Counted from the first letter of the stretch, positions 16,830 to 27,412 are shown. The stretch: DNA of 64,000 nt from Asaccharospora irregularis DSM 2635 (GCF_900129815.1 NZ_FQWX01000002.1:1-64000); one strand, 5' to 3'. The notes: generated from the sequence alone by a model not told the origin. Numbers and translations are program-made.

Positions 16830-19322
16830 ATGGAAAAATATGCACAGTTGGTAGTAAGGAGTAAGTCTGTAAGTATAGATGATTTGTTTACATACAAAAT
16901 TCCTGAGTTTTTATTGTGTGATTTAAAAGTAGGGCATAGAGTTTTAGTCCCCTTTGGTCAAGGAAATAAACCCACAGAAGGTTTTGTATTTGAGATAAAT
17001 GACAAATCCAAATTAGAGGATGGAAAACTAAAACAAATTATAGATATACTAGATGAAAATCCTATGCTTAGAGTTGAAGATTTAGAGTTAATAAATTGGA
17101 TGAGAAATAGATATTTGTGCACTTATATGGATTGTATAAATCTAATGTATCCTAAGGGGTACAAATTAAATAGTTATAGAATAATAAATTTAGGCGATAG
17201 TTTAAGAAGTTTAAGTGACACAGATTTGTATATAGAATTAGAAAAACTAAATAATTCTCAAAAAGAAGTAGTAGAAAAAGTTATAAATAGTAAAGGTAGA
17301 CTTAAGGTTGATAATTTAGAATCTATATGTAAAAACACTAATGAGATATACAAGATGAATAAGGAAAAACTTATTGATTTAAGTTGGGCTTATGAAAGCA
17401 AAAAAAATGAAAAAAAGATATGTTATGTATCATTAAGTATGAGTAAAGAAAAAATTGATGATTATATAGTAGAAAATAAAATAAGAGTTACAGAGCTTCA
17501 GAGAAACATACTAAACTTTTTAGAAAATAATGATGATGTTGAGATAAATGATTTATTGGATTTATTAAGTGTTCACAGACAAAGTATAACATCACTTCAA
17601 AAGAAAAAATTGGTTACACTAGAATTTAAAGATTACTATAGACAGCCAGAACATATTTTTACACAACAAAGCAAAAAAGTTAAATTAAATGAAGAACAGA
17701 TTAGTGCAGTGCAAAAAATAACGTCAGAAATGTTCAATGACGATAAGAAACCCTATATGATAAATGGAGTAACTGGAAGTGGTAAGACGGAAGTTTATAT
17801 GGAAATAATAGAATATGCTCTAGAACAGGGTTTGGATAGTATATTTTTGGTTCCTGAAATATCACTTACCCCTCAGGTAATAGATAGATTAAAAAATAGA
17901 TTTGGAAGTATTGTAGGTGTATTCCATAGTAAACTTTCTGAAGGTCAAAGACACGATGTATATAGAGCTGTTAGAGAAGGAAGAGTAAGGATACTAATAG
18001 GTCCTAGATCAGCACTGTTTGCACCTTTTAACTCATTGGGAGTAATAATAATAGATGAGTTTCATGAGGGATCTTATAAATCAGAACAAAATCCTAAGTT
18101 TAGCACCATAGAAGTTGCTAAGTTTATTGGGTTAAAAAACAAAGTATCTGTAGTATTGGGATCTGCAACACCATCAGTAGACGAATATTACAGGGCTAAA
18201 TCAGGGCAGTACAACCTTATAAATATAAGGCAGAGGGCAAATAAAAAGCCGCTTCCTAAAATAGAAGTTGTTGACATGAAAAAAGAACTGACTAATGGGA
18301 ATAAAAGTATATTTAGTTTTAGACTTCAAGAAGAAATTAAGAGAACTGTAGAAAGTGGTAATCAGGTTATTTTATTTTTAAATAGAAGAGGTTATGCAAA
18401 CTTTGTATCATGTAGAAGCTGTGGTTTTTTATTTCAATGTGAAAATTGCGATATATCTTTGACTTATCACAAGGAAAGCAACACAGGTAGATGTCATTAC
18501 TGCGGATATGAAGTGAAAATTCCTAAAAAATGTCCGGAATGTGATAGTGAATACCTAAAACCTTTTGGAGTAGGAACTCAAAAAATAGAAGAAGAGCTAC
18601 AAGGGATATTCCCAAATGTTAATATTTTAAGAGTAGACAAAGATAATACATCTAAAAAAGGATCATTGGAAGAAATTCTAAATAAATTTGAGAGTGGAGA
18701 GGCTCAGATTTTAATAGGAACTCAAATGATTAGCAAGGGACTTGATTTTGCTAATGTTACGTTGGTAGGGATTTTATCAGCTGATATGATGTTAAACTTT
18801 CCGGATTTTAAAAGTTTTGAAAGTACATTTCAATTAGTCACACAGGTTTCAGGAAGGGCTGGAAGAGCTGAAAAAGAAGGAAATGTCATACTTCAGACCT
18901 ATGATACAAACCATTATGCAATCAGGCGAGCTATAAACTATGATTTTGATGGGTTTTATGAAGATGAGATAAAAATAAGAAAAGCATTTGGATATACCCC
19001 ATTTAACAATATGTTGAGTGTTGTTATAAGTGGAAAAAACGAGAAAACAGTCATAGAATCTGCAAAAAATATGTACAATTCAATTGTTTATTTATTAGAA
19101 AATAGAGGTATAAATAACTTTGACTTTATACTAGGACCAAACCCATGTTCAATATCAAAAATAGATAAAAACTACAGATGGCAGCTTTTGTTTAAGGATG
19201 ATAATATTGAAATTAATTTATTAAAGGGTATAATAAAATATATATGTATAACGAAAAGAGAAGTTGTATTTAGAAAGGGAGTTAATATATCTATTGATAT
19301 TAACCCAAACAGTGTATTATAA
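16830..19322 (+). CDS. priA: primosomal protein N' (PriA helicase)
   Basis: Superfamily 2 3'-5' helicase that restarts stalled replication forks. The 830 residues comprise an N-terminal DNA-binding region, Walker [13 protein letters not shown] (near 315), a DExH box in the form [14 protein letters not shown], the zinc-binding insertion with eight cysteines in CxxC pairs (CRSCGF ... CENCD ... CHYCG ... CPECD), and helicase motif [12 protein letters not shown]. The N-terminal 280 residues are long for the family and poorly conserved. It lies in the conserved coaBC-priA-def-fmt order. Confidence 0.94.
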   Translation: MEKYAQLVVRSKSVSIDDLFTYKIPEFLLCDLKVGHRVLVPFGQGNKPTEGFVFEINDKSKLEDGKLKQIIDILDENPMLRVEDLELINWMRNRYLCTYMDCINLMYPKGYKLNSYRIINLGDSLRSLSDTDLYIELEKLNNSQKEVVEKVINSKGRLKVDNLESICKNTNEIYKMNKEKLIDLSWAYESKKNEKKICYVSLSMSKEKIDDYIVENKIRVTELQRNILNFLENNDDVEINDLLDLLSVHRQSITSLQKKKLVTLEFKDYYRQPEHIFTQQSKKVKLNEEQISAVQKITSEMFNDDKKPYMINGVTGSGKTEVYMEIIEYALEQGLDSIFLVPEISLTPQVIDRLKNRFGSIVGVFHSKLSEGQRHDVYRAVREGRVRILIGPRSALFAPFNSLGVIIIDEFHEGSYKSEQNPKFSTIEVAKFIGLKNKVSVVLGSATPSVDEYYRAKSGQYNLINIRQRANKKPLPKIEVVDMKKELTNGNKSIFSFRLQEEIKRTVESGNQVILFLNRRGYANFVSCRSCGFLFQCENCDISLTYHKESNTGRCHYCGYEVKIPKKCPECDSEYLKPFGVGTQKIEEELQGIFPNVNILRVDKDNTSKKGSLEEILNKFESGEAQILIGTQMISKGLDFANVTLVGILSADMMLNFPDFKSFESTFQLVTQVSGRAGRAEKEGNVILQTYDTNHYAIRRAINYDFDGFYEDEIKIRKAFGYTPFNNMLSVVISGKNEKTVIESAKNMYNSIVYLLENRGINNFDFILGPNPCSISKIDKNYRWQLLFKDDNIEINLLKGIIKYICITKREVVFRKGVNISIDINPNSVL

Positions 19323-19339
19323 ATTTAGGAGGAAATAAA

Positions 19340-19780
19340 ATGGCGTTAAGACAAATAGTCCAAATAGGAGAACCTGTATTAAGAAAAAAATCAAAAAAGG
19401 TCGAAAAAATAGATAAAAAAATAATACAATTATTAGACGATATGGCAGATACAATGTATGATGCTGATGGAGTTGGACTTGCTGCACCTCAAGTTGGAAT
19501 ATTAAAGAGAGTAGTAGTAATAGATATAGGAGAGGGTCTTATAGAACTTATAAACCCAGAAATAATAGAAACCTCTGGAGAACAAACAGATTCAGAAGGG
19601 TGCTTAAGTGTAGTAGGTAGATCTGGTGAAGTAACAAGACCATATCTAGTAAAGGTGAGAGCGTTAAATAGAGAAGGTCAGGTTATAGAAATAGAAGGTG
19701 AAGATCTTTTAGCTAGAGCATTTTGTCATGAAATAGATCATTTAGAAGGCATACTGTTTGTGGACAAAATTGAAGATTAA
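19340..19780 (+). CDS. def: peptide deformylase
   Basis: Metalloenzyme removing the formyl group from nascent peptides. The three motifs are present: GVGLAAPQ (44-51), EGCLS with Cys88, and HEIDH with His130, Glu131 and His134. At 146 residues it is the short, type I-like form common in clostridia. AGGAGG precedes the ATG. fmt follows after 14 bases, pairing formylation and deformylation. Confidence 0.96.
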   Translation: MALRQIVQIGEPVLRKKSKKVEKIDKKIIQLLDDMADTMYDADGVGLAAPQVGILKRVVVIDIGEGLIELINPEIIETSGEQTDSEGCLSVVGRSGEVTRPYLVKVRALNREGQVIEIEGEDLLARAFCHEIDHLEGILFVDKIED

Positions 19781-19794
19781 TAGGAGTTGATTAA

Positions 19795-20724
19795 ATGAAG
19801 ATAGTATTTATGGGAACTCCAGATATAGCTGTTCCATGCTTACAAAAGATAATAGATGAGGGGCATGAGGTTATAGGAGTTGTAACTCAACCTGATAAAC
19901 CAAAAGGGAGAGGAAAAAAATTAGGTATGTCACCTGTAAAAGAGCTTGCTCTAAAGTACGATATACCTGTTTATCAACCAATAAGAGCTAGGGATGATGA
20001 ATTTGTACAAACTTTAAAACATCTAAATCCGGAGTTGATAGTTGTGGTTGCATTTGGGCAGATACTTCCAAAAGCAATACTTGATATACCGAAGCTAGGG
20101 TGCATAAATGTGCATGTTTCATTGCTTCCTAAGTATAGAGGTGCCGCCCCTATAAACTGGGTCATAATAAATGGAGAACAAAAAACTGGAGTAACTACTA
20201 TGTATATGGATGAAGGTCTAGATACTGGAGATATGATTTTAAAATCAGAGGTTGATCTTGATGATAATATAACGGCTGGAGAACTGCATGATAAAATGAT
20301 GGAAATAGGAGCAGATACTTTAAAACAAACAATGGATTTGATAGAAAAAGGGTGTGCACCAAGAGAGCCTCAAAATCATGATGAGTTTTCATATGCACCG
20401 ATAATGAATAAATCTTTGGGGAATATAAAATGGAATAATAGTGCAAAAGAAATACACAACCTAGTTAGAGGTGTAAATCCATGGCCAAGTGCTTATACTA
20501 TATATAATGGAGATACAATGAAGATTTGGAAAACTGAAGTATTAGGTGAAAGAAGTGATAAGACACCGGGAACTATACTTAAGGTTGACAAAGATGGTAT
20601 AAGAATAAGTACTGAGGACAACATTATACTAGTCAAAGAGATACAAATGCCAGGTAAAAAGAGGGTATTAGTATCTGAATATATAAAAGGAAACACTATA
20701 GAATCCGGTGCGATTTTAGGATAA
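19795..20724 (+). CDS. fmt: methionyl-tRNA formyltransferase
   Basis: Formylates initiator Met-tRNA using 10-formyl-tetrahydrofolate. The 309 residues include the substrate loop KPKGRGKKL, the catalytic NVHVSLLPKYRGAAPI (Asn105, His107) and Asp143 in GLDTGDM, then a C-terminal OB-like tRNA-binding domain (about 205-309). It follows def directly, and the DUF116 gene starts two bases after its stop. Confidence 0.96.
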   Translation: MKIVFMGTPDIAVPCLQKIIDEGHEVIGVVTQPDKPKGRGKKLGMSPVKELALKYDIPVYQPIRARDDEFVQTLKHLNPELIVVVAFGQILPKAILDIPKLGCINVHVSLLPKYRGAAPINWVIINGEQKTGVTTMYMDEGLDTGDMILKSEVDLDDNITAGELHDKMMEIGADTLKQTMDLIEKGCAPREPQNHDEFSYAPIMNKSLGNIKWNNSAKEIHNLVRGVNPWPSAYTIYNGDTMKIWKTEVLGERSDKTPGTILKVDKDGIRISTEDNIILVKEIQMPGKKRVLVSEYIKGNTIESGAILG

Positions 20725-20726
20725 AT

Positions 20727-21461
20727 ATGATAGATATAAAAAAGTATCTTAGTGTAGTGGCTATTTTACTAGTCACAATTATACTAGGGGTATTTGCTAC
20801 TAACATATTTATAACTAGCTTGACGCAATTATTTTCACTATTAATAAACATTTTAGCAGAACTATTAATAACTATAATAATATTTTCAACTATAATTACC
20901 TACAATGTAGTTGTAGATAAAAAAGTTAATAAAAGCTTGATGAAGGTAAACTTTAAAATAGTAAACTTCATGTTTCCTATTATAATAGCGATATCATCCT
21001 TGGTAAATATACCTCGTGATGGAATAAGAAGAATATATATAAAATTAAATAATATATATATATACAACAATAAATATAACTTAGACCCAGAGGATATACT
21101 AATTCTTATACCGCACTGCATACAAAAAAGTAACTGTAAGTTCAGAGTAACTAGCAATATAGATAATTGCGCAAGGTGTGGATTATGCAACATATGTGAA
21201 TTAGTAGGGTTAAAAGAAAAAAGAGGGGTAAATGTATTTGTAGCAACGGGAGGTACATTGGCGAGAAAAATTATAATAGACAATAGGCCAAAAGCAGTGA
21301 TTGCAATAGCATGCGAGAGAGATTTGACATCTGGAGTTCAGGAAGTAAGCAATATCCCTGTTTTAGGTGTATTTAACAAAAGACCCAATGGACCTTGCGT
21401 AGACACAAATCTAGATATAAACGAAGTTGAGGATGCAATAAATTTCTTCACATCAAAATAA
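20727..21461 (+). CDS. DUF116 domain membrane-anchored cysteine-rich protein
   Basis: A 244-residue protein with two or three N-terminal membrane segments (about 8-90) and a cytoplasmic DUF116 domain. The domain holds conserved cysteines: IPHCIQKSNCKFR, NCARCGLCNICEL (a CxxCxxCxxC-like cluster near 148-157), AIACERDL, and a late NGPCVD. Such a cluster suggests metal or Fe-S binding, but no function is established for the family. The start is 8 bases after AGGA inside the end of fmt. The gene neighbourhood (translation and deformylation genes) is conserved in clostridia as I recall it. Confidence 0.85.
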   Translation: MIDIKKYLSVVAILLVTIILGVFATNIFITSLTQLFSLLINILAELLITIIIFSTIITYNVVVDKKVNKSLMKVNFKIVNFMFPIIIAISSLVNIPRDGIRRIYIKLNNIYIYNNKYNLDPEDILILIPHCIQKSNCKFRVTSNIDNCARCGLCNICELVGLKEKRGVNVFVATGGTLARKIIIDNRPKAVIAIACERDLTSGVQEVSNIPVLGVFNKRPNGPCVDTNLDINEVEDAINFFTSK

Positions 21462-21561
21462 GTTTACAAGGCTAGTCTCAAGTAAAGATAATGTTACACT
21501 GAAGTGGATGAGTGAACATTGATTTAACAATTGAAACGAATTTTAAGAGGAGGCTTTTAAT

Positions 21562-22260
21562 ATGTATCCATATAATCCTTATTGGGGATTTGATCCCACA
21601 ATGTATATACTTCTACCAGCAATAATTTTTGCGATGTATGCTCAGTTTAAAGTGAGCTCTACAACAAATAGATATTTAAGAGTAAATACCAGTAGAGGCT
21701 ATACTGGAGAGAGAACAGCTAGAACAATATTAGATTCAAATGGACTTTATGATGTTCGTATAGGAGTGGTTAGAGGACATCTAACAGATCACTATGATCC
21801 TAGAAACAAGACACTTAGATTATCAGAGGATGTGTACTACGGCACGTCAGTTACATCTGTTGCTGTAGCAGCACATGAGTGTGGCCACGCAATACAACAT
21901 GCAAGAGGGTACGCTCCTCTTAGCATAAGAAACAATATGGTTCCAGTAGTGAACTTTGCATCTAATATTTCATGGATATTTATATTGATGGGATTTATTA
22001 TGACAGGTCCATTTTTGAAGTTAGGAATAATACTGTTTTCAGCATCTGTATTATTTCAGATAATAACCTTGCCAGTTGAGTTTAATGCATCTAGAAGGGC
22101 ATTGGTACAACTTGGTGATTTAGGAATAGTAGATGGAATGGAAGTTCGTAAGAGCAGAAAAGTACTTATAGCAGCAGCTCTTACTTATGTTGCAGCTGCA
22201 TTAAGTTCAATACTTCAATTAGTTAGATTAGTATTAATATCAAATAGACGTAACGATTAG
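21562..22260 (+). CDS. membrane zinc metallopeptidase (YugP-like)
   Basis: Integral membrane protein with a neutral zinc metallopeptidase domain (Zn_peptidase_2, YugP type). The 232 residues have an N-terminal helix (about 12-28), the zinc motif HECGH at 105-109 within AAHECGHAIQHA, and two further hydrophobic regions near 125-170 and 192-225. A glutamate at FNASRRA/PVEFN (near 173) could be the third ligand. Substrate unknown. AGAGGAGG precedes the ATG, and a hairpin follows the stop. Confidence 0.88.
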   Translation: MYPYNPYWGFDPTMYILLPAIIFAMYAQFKVSSTTNRYLRVNTSRGYTGERTARTILDSNGLYDVRIGVVRGHLTDHYDPRNKTLRLSEDVYYGTSVTSVAVAAHECGHAIQHARGYAPLSIRNNMVPVVNFASNISWIFILMGFIMTGPFLKLGIILFSASVLFQIITLPVEFNASRRALVQLGDLGIVDGMEVRKSRKVLIAAALTYVAAALSSILQLVRLVLISNRRND

Positions 22261-22267
22261 AGGAAGT

Positions 22268-22300
22268 GTCCTAGTATTTCTAGGACTATTTCTGTTTAAT
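22268..22300 (+). terminator. terminator-like hairpin before rsmB
   Basis: GTCCTAG (22268-22274) / CTAGGAC (22280-22286), 5-base loop, then TATTTCTGTTT. The T run is interrupted, so efficiency is doubtful. Confidence 0.55.
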
Positions 22301-22331
22301 TAACTATATAGTAAAAATAAGGAGAACATAT

Positions 22332-23657
22332 ATGAGAGCTAGAGAAATAGGATTTAAGGTACTGTATGACATAGAAAAAAACAATAATTACTCTAATATA
22401 TCTATAAATAAGCATTTTAAAGATTTAGACATCAAAGATATAGATAGGGGACTTGCAACAGAACTGATATATGGGGTAATAGAAAATAAATATTATTTAG
22501 ATTATATTATAAATAAACTTTCTAAAATAAAGACAAAAAAGATGTCTGCATATGTTAAAATTCTCTTAAGAATGGGTATTTACCAAATCCTATTTTTAGA
22601 CAGTGTTTCAGATTATGCAGCAGTAAACGAGACTGTAAATTTAGTCAAAAAATACGACAAGAGGTCATCAGGGTTTGTAAACGCTATTCTTAGAAATGTA
22701 ATAAGAGGAAAAGACAACATAAAAACTATAGAAGAAAAGGACAAGCTAAAATATCTATCTATAAAATACTCGTATAATCCTTGGATAATAAAAAACTGCA
22801 TTGAGAAATTTGGTATAGAATTTACAGAGGATTTATTAGAGGCAAATAGCGAAAAACCGAGTATTTATATAAGAGTAAACACACTAAAAATCGATAGAGA
22901 TACTCTTATGAAACAATTAGAAGATCTAGATGTAAAATGTTATAAGGTGTCTGGTATAGAAGAAGCTATAAGGGTTGAAAACCTAAAAAATATAGAAAAT
23001 AACAAGCTATTCAAGGAAGGATTATTTACTATTCAAGATATAAGTTCTATGTTAGTAGGAAAGGTAATTAATCCAAGTGAAAATTCTAAAGTTATAGATG
23101 TATGCAGTGCTCCAGGAGGGAAAAGCACGCATATAGCGACTTTAATGAAGAATACAGGGAATGTAGTATCTAGAGATATATTTGAACATAAATTAAAGCT
23201 TATAAAGTCTAGTGTGGATAGACTTGGTTTAAAAAATATTGAAGTTGAAAAATTTGATGCAACTAGATTAGACAATAACAGTATAGAAAAATTTGACTAT
23301 GTACTAGCAGATGTTCCTTGTTCTGGGATGGGTATAATTAGAAGAAAACCGGAAATAAAATACAAAGAAGAAAAAGAAATAAAAGATATAACAATTATAC
23401 AGAAAAAAATCTTAGACAATGCATCTAGATATGTTAAAATAGGGGGAATAATAGTATATAGTACATGTACTATTTTCGACACTGAGAATATAGATATAGT
23501 TAAAAAATTTATTGAAGAAAACGAAAATTTTGAACTTGTAAAAATAGACGAGGTTAATGTAGATTTAGAAAATCAGGAAAAAGGATATTTAAAAATATAC
23601 CCAAATATCCATGGGATGGACGGTTTCTTTATAGCAAAATTAAAAAGAATAAGGTAG
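22332..23657 (+). CDS. rsmB: 16S rRNA m5C967 methyltransferase
   Basis: Methylates C967 (E. coli numbering) of 16S rRNA with S-adenosylmethionine. The 441 residues have an N-terminal NusB-like RNA-binding domain (about 1-130) and a Rossmann methyltransferase domain with DVCSAPGGKSTHIA, the first cysteine in ADVPCSGMGIIRRKPE, and the second in YSTCT, the Cys pair used for m5C catalysis. It is followed 7 bases later by rlmN, the conserved fmt-rsmB-rlmN-prpC-prkC order. Confidence 0.95.
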   Translation: MRAREIGFKVLYDIEKNNNYSNISINKHFKDLDIKDIDRGLATELIYGVIENKYYLDYIINKLSKIKTKKMSAYVKILLRMGIYQILFLDSVSDYAAVNETVNLVKKYDKRSSGFVNAILRNVIRGKDNIKTIEEKDKLKYLSIKYSYNPWIIKNCIEKFGIEFTEDLLEANSEKPSIYIRVNTLKIDRDTLMKQLEDLDVKCYKVSGIEEAIRVENLKNIENNKLFKEGLFTIQDISSMLVGKVINPSENSKVIDVCSAPGGKSTHIATLMKNTGNVVSRDIFEHKLKLIKSSVDRLGLKNIEVEKFDATRLDNNSIEKFDYVLADVPCSGMGIIRRKPEIKYKEEKEIKDITIIQKKILDNASRYVKIGGIIVYSTCTIFDTENIDIVKKFIEENENFELVKIDEVNVDLENQEKGYLKIYPNIHGMDGFFIAKLKRIR

Positions 23658-23664
23658 TGATAAT

Positions 23665-24696
23665 ATGGAGACTAAAAAAGTAGCATTAAAAAACTTTACA
23701 GAAGAGCAATTAAAAGAGTTTATGAAGACTATAGGGGAAAAATCTTTTAGGGGAAGTCAAGTTTTCACGTGGATATATAAGGGAGCAAAAAGTTTTGACG
23801 ATATGAACAATATTCCCAAGAGTTTAAGAGAAAAATTAGAAAAAGTATCCTACATAGGAAATATTGATATAGAATTAAAATTGGAGTCTAAGGTAGATGG
23901 TACAAAAAAATATTTGTTTTTATTAAACGATGGAAATATAATAGAAACTGTAATGATGAATTATGATAGCAGAGTTACGGTATGTGTTTCAAATCAAGTG
24001 GGTTGTAGAATGGGATGTAAATTTTGTGCATCTACAATAGATGGACTGCTTAGAAACCTGGAACCATGGGAAATTCTAGATCAGGTTATTAAAATTCAAG
24101 AAGATACTGGTAAAAGGGTGTCGAATATTGTTTTAATGGGTAGTGGTGAGCCTCTAGATAATTTTGAGAATACTAAACAGTTCTTGAAAATTATAAACGA
24201 AAAAAATGGTCTAAATATAGGGTATAGACATATAACTTTATCGACATGTGGTATAGTACCTAAAATATATGAGTTGGCAGACTTAGAAATACCTATAAAC
24301 TTAGCACTATCCCTTCACTCACCTTATGATGAAGGAAGAAAAGAGATAATGCCGGTTGCAAATGCATATTCAATAAAAGATATATTGGATGCATGTAGAT
24401 ATTATATAAAAAAGACTAACAGAAGGGTAACATTTGAGTATTCCCTAATAAAAGGGGTAAATGACTCAGAAAATGAAGCGGCCTCATTAGCTAAATTATT
24501 AAAGGGAATGTTATGCCATGTAAATTTAATACCTATAAATGCAGTAGAAGAGCGAGAATATGAAAAGCCAGATAAATCTTTTATCTATAAATTTAGAGAT
24601 AGTTTAGAGAAAAATAATATACCTGCAACAGTAAGAATATCTATGGGTTCTGATATTAGTGGAGCTTGTGGACAGTTAAGAAGAAAATATAAGTAA
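23665..24696 (+). CDS. rlmN: dual-specificity 23S rRNA/tRNA adenine-C2 methyltransferase
   Basis: Radical SAM enzyme making m2A2503 in 23S rRNA and m2A37 in tRNA. The 343 residues carry the CxxxCxxC cluster (Cys114, Cys118, Cys121), the GSGEPLDN motif and the C-terminal SGACGQL with the methyl-carrying Cys335. Length and arrangement are standard. Nothing suggests a Cfr-type variant. The prpC gene begins 18 bases after the stop. Confidence 0.96.
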   Translation: METKKVALKNFTEEQLKEFMKTIGEKSFRGSQVFTWIYKGAKSFDDMNNIPKSLREKLEKVSYIGNIDIELKLESKVDGTKKYLFLLNDGNIIETVMMNYDSRVTVCVSNQVGCRMGCKFCASTIDGLLRNLEPWEILDQVIKIQEDTGKRVSNIVLMGSGEPLDNFENTKQFLKIINEKNGLNIGYRHITLSTCGIVPKIYELADLEIPINLALSLHSPYDEGRKEIMPVANAYSIKDILDACRYYIKKTNRRVTFEYSLIKGVNDSENEAASLAKLLKGMLCHVNLIPINAVEEREYEKPDKSFIYKFRDSLEKNNIPATVRISMGSDISGACGQLRRKYK

Positions 24697-24714
24697 TGTT
24701 AAGGGGGAAGTCGT

Positions 24715-25461
24715 ATGATTTATAGTTGTGCCTCCCATATAGGAAAAATAAGAAAGAATAATGAAGATTACTGCAAAGGAGAAGTTATAGAGCTAGAAAC
24801 CGGTTCTATAGGTATATTTGCTATTGCAGATGGAATGGGTGGTCATAAAAAAGGTGAAGTAGCAAGTAAGCTATCAGTTGAGAATATAATATGTTTTTTG
24901 AAAGAGAATTTATTGCAAAATAATAGCATAAAGATAGATTATATAGATGATATACTAAAACAAGCTTATAATAATGTTAATTCTATTGTTTACAATAAAT
25001 CCCTGGATAGTGAAGAATTTGAGGGAATGGGAACAACATTAACTACGGCTATAGTCTACAAAGACAATTTATACGTGGCTAATGTTGGGGACAGCAGGTG
25101 CTATTTATTGGATAACGATAGATTTGACAAAATAACTATAGATCATTCTCTTGTTGAAGAACTTGTAAGAGCGAATGTAATAACAGAAGAGGAAGCAAGA
25201 ATTCATCCCCGTAGAAATCATATAACTAGAGCTATGGGAACGGAAGAAATGGTTTTAGTAGATATATTCAAGTGCAAGTTAAAAAAAGAAGATACGATAC
25301 TTCTCGCGACAGATGGATTGACAGGATTTGTTGAAGATAAACAAATAAAAGATATAATATTAAATGGTGAGGATATAGACACTATAAGCAAAAACTTAAT
25401 AAATATAGCCAATGACATTTCTGGGAAGGATAATGTTTCGGTTATACTAATAAAAGCATAA
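24715..25461 (+). CDS. prpC: PP2C-family serine/threonine phosphatase (PrpC/Stp)
   Basis: Mn-dependent phosphatase that reverses PrkC phosphorylation. The 248 residues have the metal-binding motifs NNEDYC, ADGMGGHKKGE, MGTTLTTA, VGDSRCYLL, ATDGLTGFVED and the terminal GKDNVSVILI. It is soluble, with no membrane segment. It precedes prkC by 16 bases, the standard phosphatase-kinase pair controlling cell-wall and translation targets. Confidence 0.95.
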   Translation: MIYSCASHIGKIRKNNEDYCKGEVIELETGSIGIFAIADGMGGHKKGEVASKLSVENIICFLKENLLQNNSIKIDYIDDILKQAYNNVNSIVYNKSLDSEEFEGMGTTLTTAIVYKDNLYVANVGDSRCYLLDNDRFDKITIDHSLVEELVRANVITEEEARIHPRRNHITRAMGTEEMVLVDIFKCKLKKEDTILLATDGLTGFVEDKQIKDIILNGEDIDTISKNLINIANDISGKDNVSVILIKA

Positions 25462-25477
25462 CTAGGATGGTGGTAAA

Positions 25478-27340
25478 GTGGGAGATACAATTTTAGGAAA
25501 TAGATATGAGATCATCAATAAAGTTGGTGATGGAGGGATGGCCTTTGTCTATAAGGCTAAAGATAGATTATTAAATAGGACTGTTGCTGTAAAAGTGCTT
25601 AGACCAGAGTTTGTTGATGATGAAGAATTTCTAATGAAGTTTAAGAGAGAAGCCGAAGCAGTAGCAAGTCTTTCACATCCTAACATAGTTAATGTATACG
25701 ACGTTGGGGAAGATGGAAAAGTCCATTATATAGTAATGGAATATATAGACGGACAAAATTTAAAAGAAATAATAAATGATGAAGGTACGTTGGATGAATA
25801 TACTGCTCTTGATATAACCAAGCAGATAGCAAGAGCTCTTGGGGCTGCCCATAAAAAGGGTATTATACATAGGGATATAAAGCCTCATAATATACTTATA
25901 TCAAATGAGGGAAGAGCAGTAAAGGTAGCGGATTTCGGGATAGCTAAAGCAGTCTCAAATTCTACAATGACTAGCATTGGCAGTATAATTGGTTCTGTTC
26001 ACTATTTTTCTCCAGAACAGGCCAAGGGGAAATTTGTCTCCAGCAATGCAGATCTTTATTCTTTAGGTATAGTTTTATATGAAATGCTTATAGGCAAGGT
26101 TCCTTTTAGAGGAGATAGCCCTATATCTATAGCATTACAACACATTAATGATCCTATAGAATTTACCTCAGAAGAAAAGGTAAATATACCTCAAAGTGTT
26201 AGAACTATAATAAAAAAACTAACAGAAAAGTCTAGTCCTGATAGATATCAAAATGCTGATGAGCTAATTGAGGATATAGAATATATAGAAAAAAATATAG
26301 ATTTAGATTTTATAAAAGAGTATGATAATTTTGCTACTAAAAAGGTGGATGAAAATAAAATAAATAAGGCAATAAGGCCAACACCAATAGCAGATTTAGA
26401 TGATGAGGATGAATTTATGGATCAACGAAGAGAAACCAAACCTAAGAAAAAACAGAACAAAGCTAAAAAGAATTCAAAAAAACAAGATAATCCTAAAACA
26501 AGAAGAAGGCTAAAGATTGCAGCTTTAGTATTGATTATGATTTTAGCTGCCCAAGTATTTGTTTTCTATAAGCTGTTTTCTTCAAATGGACTGTTCTCTA
26601 AGAACAAAGGGGTATTCCAGGCACCTAATATAGTGAACATGAGTTTAGATGATGCTCAAGAAGAACTAGAGAAATATGGATTGACACTCAAGGTAAGAAG
26701 GGAAGAGTACGATAGCAGTGTAGAAAGAGATCATATAATATCACAAACACCGGTAGAAGGAACAGAGGTTGAGGAAGGCGATATTATAACTGTAGTAGTG
26801 AGCAAGGGTGGAAATACTACTCATGTACCTAATGTAATAGGAGTGTCTTTAAGTGAGGCAAAGAGGATGTTATCAGATAACAATCTTAAAGTAGGAGATA
26901 CAAAGTATGAATACAATGCTGTATACAAAGAAGGTGTAGTGTTAAGTCAAAGCCCTACTCCAGGGGCATCTAATATTCAGGAAGGTGAAAAAATAAATCT
27001 TGTTGTAAGCAAAGGTCCAGAACAAGTTAAATCGCCAGAAAATATTGATACTGAAAGACCGAATACTGAAGAACCTAACAGCACTACAAAACCAGGAAGT
27101 GGAACAAATACAGGTAGTGGATCGAACTCTGGCAACACAACTAATCCAGGAGGAACAAACTCAGGGGGAGGAACAAAACCAGGAAGTGGAACAAAACCAG
27201 GAAGTGGAACAAAACCAGGTGGCGGAACTAACTCAGGAGGAGGATCAAGCTCCGGAGGTGGAAATAATGATTCAGAAGGAAACAATTCTGGCGGAAATAC
27301 AGGGGAACCTACAACTCCTGAAGTAGAACCTGAAGATTAA
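25478..27340 (+). CDS. prkC: PASTA-domain serine/threonine kinase with Ser/Gly/Asn-rich tail
   Basis: Hanks-type membrane kinase sensing peptidoglycan. The 620 residues comprise the kinase domain (about 10-275) with GDGGMAFVYKA, Lys39, IIHRDIKPHN and DFG, then a lysine-rich juxtamembrane stretch, a single membrane helix (about 345-366), and two PASTA repeats (about 376-442 and 443-512) instead of the three seen in B. subtilis. The last 100 residues are a Thr/Lys/Pro/Gly/Ser/Asn-rich low-complexity tail ending in acidic residues. The C. difficile PrkC is described with the same two-PASTA plus SGN-rich plan. The start is GTG at 25478, after AGGATGG. A terminator follows. Confidence 0.95.
   Translation: MGDTILGNRYEIINKVGDGGMAFVYKAKDRLLNRTVAVKVLRPEFVDDEEFLMKFKREAEAVASLSHPNIVNVYDVGEDGKVHYIVMEYIDGQNLKEIINDEGTLDEYTALDITKQIARALGAAHKKGIIHRDIKPHNILISNEGRAVKVADFGIAKAVSNSTMTSIGSIIGSVHYFSPEQAKGKFVSSNADLYSLGIVLYEMLIGKVPFRGDSPISIALQHINDPIEFTSEEKVNIPQSVRTIIKKLTEKSSPDRYQNADELIEDIEYIEKNIDLDFIKEYDNFATKKVDENKINKAIRPTPIADLDDEDEFMDQRRETKPKKKQNKAKKNSKKQDNPKTRRRLKIAALVLIMILAAQVFVFYKLFSSNGLFSKNKGVFQAPNIVNMSLDDAQEELEKYGLTLKVRREEYDSSVERDHIISQTPVEGTEVEEGDIITVVVSKGGNTTHVPNVIGVSLSEAKRMLSDNNLKVGDTKYEYNAVYKEGVVLSQSPTPGASNIQEGEKINLVVSKGPEQVKSPENIDTERPNTEEPNSTTKPGSGTNTGSGSNSGNTTNPGGTNSGGGTKPGSGTKPGSGTKPGGGTNSGGGSSSGGGNNDSEGNNSGGNTGEPTTPEVEPED
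27170..27223 (+). repeat. 18-bp in-frame tandem repeats in prkC
   Basis: Units at 27170-27187 and 27188-27205 are identical (GGAACAAAACCAGGAAGT). The third, 27206-27223, differs in its last four positions. Each encodes Gly-Thr-Lys-Pro-Gly-Ser or a variant. Being a multiple of 3, copy change would alter tail length without a frameshift. Confidence 0.85.
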
Positions 27341-27412
27341 TATTTTTAGTATTAGATGAATAGACAAGTGAATAAAAAGCATAGTTATTAGAAAATAATA
27401 TATGTTATAATT

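Noticed and set aside
17900-18110. PriA DEFH box as a mutated helicase motif
   Set aside because: The DExH motif requires only Asp, Glu and His, all present, so Phe at the variable position is acceptable.
27045-27326. Open frames on both strands in the prkC tail (Glu/Gln-rich forward, Pro-rich reverse)
   Set aside because: They are products of the low-complexity repeats read in other frames and have no start signals.
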